Below are positions 62,462 to 64,000 of a stretch of DNA of 64,000 nucleotides, piece by piece. Below the pieces are notes generated by a model. That model searched no databases. It was not told the origin of the DNA and saw only the letters and a program-made list of their open reading frames with translations. The position numbers and the translations under genes are program-made. Origin of the DNA: Paenibacillus sp. SC116 (GTDB lineage Bacteria; Bacillota; Bacilli; Paenibacillales; Paenibacillaceae); NCBI RefSeq assembly GCF_024733555.1, contig NZ_JANIOF010000001.1, forward strand, positions 1,760,856 through 1,824,855, in the 5' to 3' direction. The stretch's first letter is position 1. Each line of letters opens with the position of its first letter.

Positions 62462-62944
62462 TTAGGAATTCCCATTCATATCGCCGAGCGGATGCTTAGA
62501 CAATAACGTTGTCAGCTCCTTCATAAACATATCAATATCTTTGAACTGGCGATATACAGAAGCGAAGCGCACATACGCAACTTCATCCACAGGATACAGC
62601 TGTTCCATAACAAACTCGCCGATTTCACGACTCTCGACTTCAGCGTGAGCTGTCGTGCGAAGCTGCTTTTCAACTTCGGATACGATAGCTTCAAGGCGCT
62701 CCAATGGAACTGGACGCTTTTCACAGGCACGAATTAATCCGCGCAAAAGTTTTTCCCTGCTGAATTCTTCACGACTACCTTCTTTTTTAATAACGATAAG
62801 CGGGGTTTCTTCGACCATCTCAAATGTTGTAAACCGGCGGCTGCACAGCTCACATTCCCGTCTACGGCGAATCGACTTGTTATCATTCGCAGGGCGTGAA
62901 TCAAGCACCTTCGTGCCATTATGATCACAATATGGACATCTCAT
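62462..62944 (-). CDS. nrdR: Transcriptional repressor NrdR
   Basis: 160 residues from ATG 62944, which follows AGGAGGG. N-terminal zinc ribbon [17 protein letters not shown] ... CELCSRRF, then an ATP-cone domain ([29 protein letters not shown]). NrdR senses ATP/dATP and represses ribonucleotide reductase genes at NrdR boxes; no nrd genes are in this window. The gene order with the lytic transglycosylase and probable coaE upstream is consistent with Firmicute synteny. Confidence 0.97.
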   Translation of the reverse strand: MRCPYCDHNGTKVLDSRPANDNKSIRRRRECELCSRRFTTFEMVEETPLIVIKKEGSREEFSREKLLRGLIRACEKRPVPLERLEAIVSEVEKQLRTTAHAEVESREIGEFVMEQLYPVDEVAYVRFASVYRQFKDIDMFMKELTTLLSKHPLGDMNGNS

Positions 62945-63058
62945 TTTCTTCCCTCCTGTCCTACTGTTAAAAAAGTAATAAACTCCCAATGGTTACCTGT
63001 AATGATATTCGTAACTTTGCGCACAATACAATTACCAACCGCAAGGAGGTGAATAGAT

Positions 63059-63283
63059 ATGAGCCAAAGCAACAACCGTTCCAGCAACAGCTTAGTAGTT
63101 CCACAATCAGCAGGCGCACTTGAGCAATTGAAATTTGAAATCGCTCAAGAACTTGGTATCTCGATCCCGCAAGATGGATACTACGGACACGTAGCAACTC
63201 GTGACACAGGCTCCATCGGTGGTTACATCACGAAACGTCTTGTAACGATTGCCGAGCAGTCACTTGCAGGTCAATACCAATAA
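63059..63283 (+). CDS. Alpha/beta-type small acid-soluble spore protein
   Basis: 74 residues with the SASP signature: LEQLKFEIAQELGI, GHVATRDTGSIGGYITKRLV. The E-I-A site for the GPR germination protease is FEIAQE. These proteins coat and protect DNA in the forespore. Strong ribosome binding site AAGGAGGTGA; a sigma-G-type promoter is expected, but I could find only weak matches in 62999-63028. Confidence 0.97.
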   Translation: MSQSNNRSSNSLVVPQSAGALEQLKFEIAQELGISIPQDGYYGHVATRDTGSIGGYITKRLVTIAEQSLAGQYQ

Positions 63284-63290
63284 TGGTAAT

Positions 63291-63328
63291 GAAGCGTCGA
63301 AAGTGCGCACGCGCACTTTCGATGCTTC
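63291..63328 (+). terminator. Terminator of the SASP gene
   Basis: AAGC-TCGAAAGTGCGC/GCGCACTTTCGA-GCTT, a long perfect stem followed by a short T-rich stretch. Confidence 0.88.
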
Positions 63329-63374
63329 TTCTTACTTAACAAGTAACAACAACAGCCAGTCCCATTTCAAAATA

Positions 63375-63956
63375 CTAGGATTCATACACTTTTTTGTACT
63401 TCGTATAATAATGAAACACTTTCGTTACATAGTTGCGTGTCTCCTGGAATGGAATCTGTTCCTTAGCGGTTTCCAGTCGACCATCCCATGTTCCTTGCTT
63501 CAACCACTTGTTCACATTGCCTGGACCTGCATTATAAGCTGCAACAGCAGCAGGGATATTATTATGATACTGCTTGATTAAAGAACGTAAATAAAAAGTA
63601 CCTAGCTCTATACTCGGCTCCGCTTCCAAGTGAAGCTGCTCCAATGACCACGCCTGATTTCGTCCAGACTTCTCCATGAGCCAATTCGCCGTATCCGGCA
63701 TGAGCTGCATAATACCTAATGCACCTTTATGCGACTTCTTTCCGACTTGGTAATTCGTTTCTGCCCTTATAATGGCTGCAACTAGCAACGGATCAACCTG
63801 TTGCTTATTCGCATGCACGGTAATCTCATCCTTATAAGGAATGGGATACATCCACTCCCCCAACCAATTCGATTGGAAAAAGAGAATAAATATAAATCCG
63901 ATAAACAAAAGAAGCATGACTCTCTTTTTCCGAAAGAGTCCCATTATTTTTTTCAT
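63375..63956 (-). CDS. Membrane-anchored lytic transglycosylase (SLT family)
   Basis: 193 residues: N-terminal anchor (13-31), then an SLT domain with catalytic Glu in AAIIRAETNYQ, GALGIMQLMPDTA and AAYNAGPGNVNKWL. It cuts peptidoglycan glycan strands outside the membrane. ATG 63956 follows AAAGGG and overlaps the stop of the upstream gene (ATGA). Confidence 0.95.
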   Translation of the reverse strand: MKKIMGLFRKKRVMLLLFIGFIFILFFQSNWLGEWMYPIPYKDEITVHANKQQVDPLLVAAIIRAETNYQVGKKSHKGALGIMQLMPDTANWLMEKSGRNQAWSLEQLHLEAEPSIELGTFYLRSLIKQYHNNIPAAVAAYNAGPGNVNKWLKQGTWDGRLETAKEQIPFQETRNYVTKVFHYYTKYKKVYES

Positions 63957-64000
63957 AATAGCCCTTTCTCCTGCAAAAACAAACGAACTTGACGCTCAGT
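63953..64000 (-). CDS. coaE: C-terminal end of an upstream gene, probably dephospho-CoA kinase
   Basis: The last 15 codons (TERQVRLFLQEKGLL) end at TGA 63953-63955. CoaE proteins commonly end with a similar ETE-x-QV helix, and coaE near nrdR and a transglycosylase is usual in Firmicutes. The call depends on gene order and a very short stretch. Confidence 0.5.
   Translation of the reverse strand, partial: TERQVRLFLQEKGLL

Overview
The window reads as chromosome of a spore-forming, low-to-mid GC Firmicute of the Paenibacillaceae (Paenibacillus-like). Supporting signs are an alpha/beta-type small acid-soluble spore protein, three SLH (S-layer homology) domains on a large secreted protein, a T-box leader on tyrS, a cobalamin riboswitch, NrdR, an SR1P-like peptide, a DUF1540 protein, strong AGGAGG-type ribosome binding sites and frequent TTG/GTG starts. 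No species can be named from the sequence alone. LAYOUT. 1-6200: end of an OmpR-type response regulator, a YgjP-like metallopeptidase, a DUF2975 protein, then pckA preceded on the same strand by an SR1P-like peptide, and tyrS with its tyrosine T-box. 6200-8320: about 2 kb almost free of known genes, holding several different short repeat arrays, two copies of a four-arm palindromic element and one PD-(D/E)XK-like/winged-helix protein. 8320-16800: a TSUP permease, an ArsR-SRPBCC pair, a SUMF1-like protein, TetR-DUF4180, MerR-NmrA, deoD-pnuC, a Crp-type regulator and a DUF1540 peptide. 17538-18984: an intact IS150-group IS3-family element that has landed in the loop of a transcription terminator. 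19000-32200: an MMPL transporter with divergent TetR, a small secreted protein, MarR-nitroreductase, a beta-lactamase-fold serine hydrolase, a two-component pair, a Nudix hydrolase, TetR-GNAT and an Excalibur protein. 32300-39000: an RND efflux pump with its adaptor, next to a second two-component pair. 39100-46100: LysR/GNAT, MerR-MFS and LLM-oxidoreductase/MocR pairs. 46200-49830: two tandem class 3 lipases, the first of which has lost its catalytic Ser and His, and a GH8 glycanase. 50100-57720: TetR-MFS, then TetR/ABC/FtsX-permease with the remnant of an adaptor gene; this last cassette lies between a degenerate and an intact tRNA-Ala. 58980-62165: a cobalamin riboswitch, a surface-anchored transcobalamin-like protein and an ECF S component, in order. 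62290-64000: nrdR, a spore protein, a lytic transglycosylase and the last codons of a probable coaE. HOW IT WORKS TOGETHER. Most of the window consists of small self-contained regulator-plus-effector modules (five TetR, two MerR, MarR, ArsR, LysR, MocR, Crp, three OmpR-type response regulators), many beside efflux pumps or redox enzymes. In several the operator can be read directly: the two MerR promoters have 19-20 bp spacers over a dyad, the MarR gene has three 15-bp repeats in phase, and several TetR genes are preceded by perfect palindromes. The two most notable systems are the B12 capture operon at 58980-62165 and a 183-bp intergenic element present four times with the same spacing of four 23-bp arms (forward, forward, reverse, reverse).
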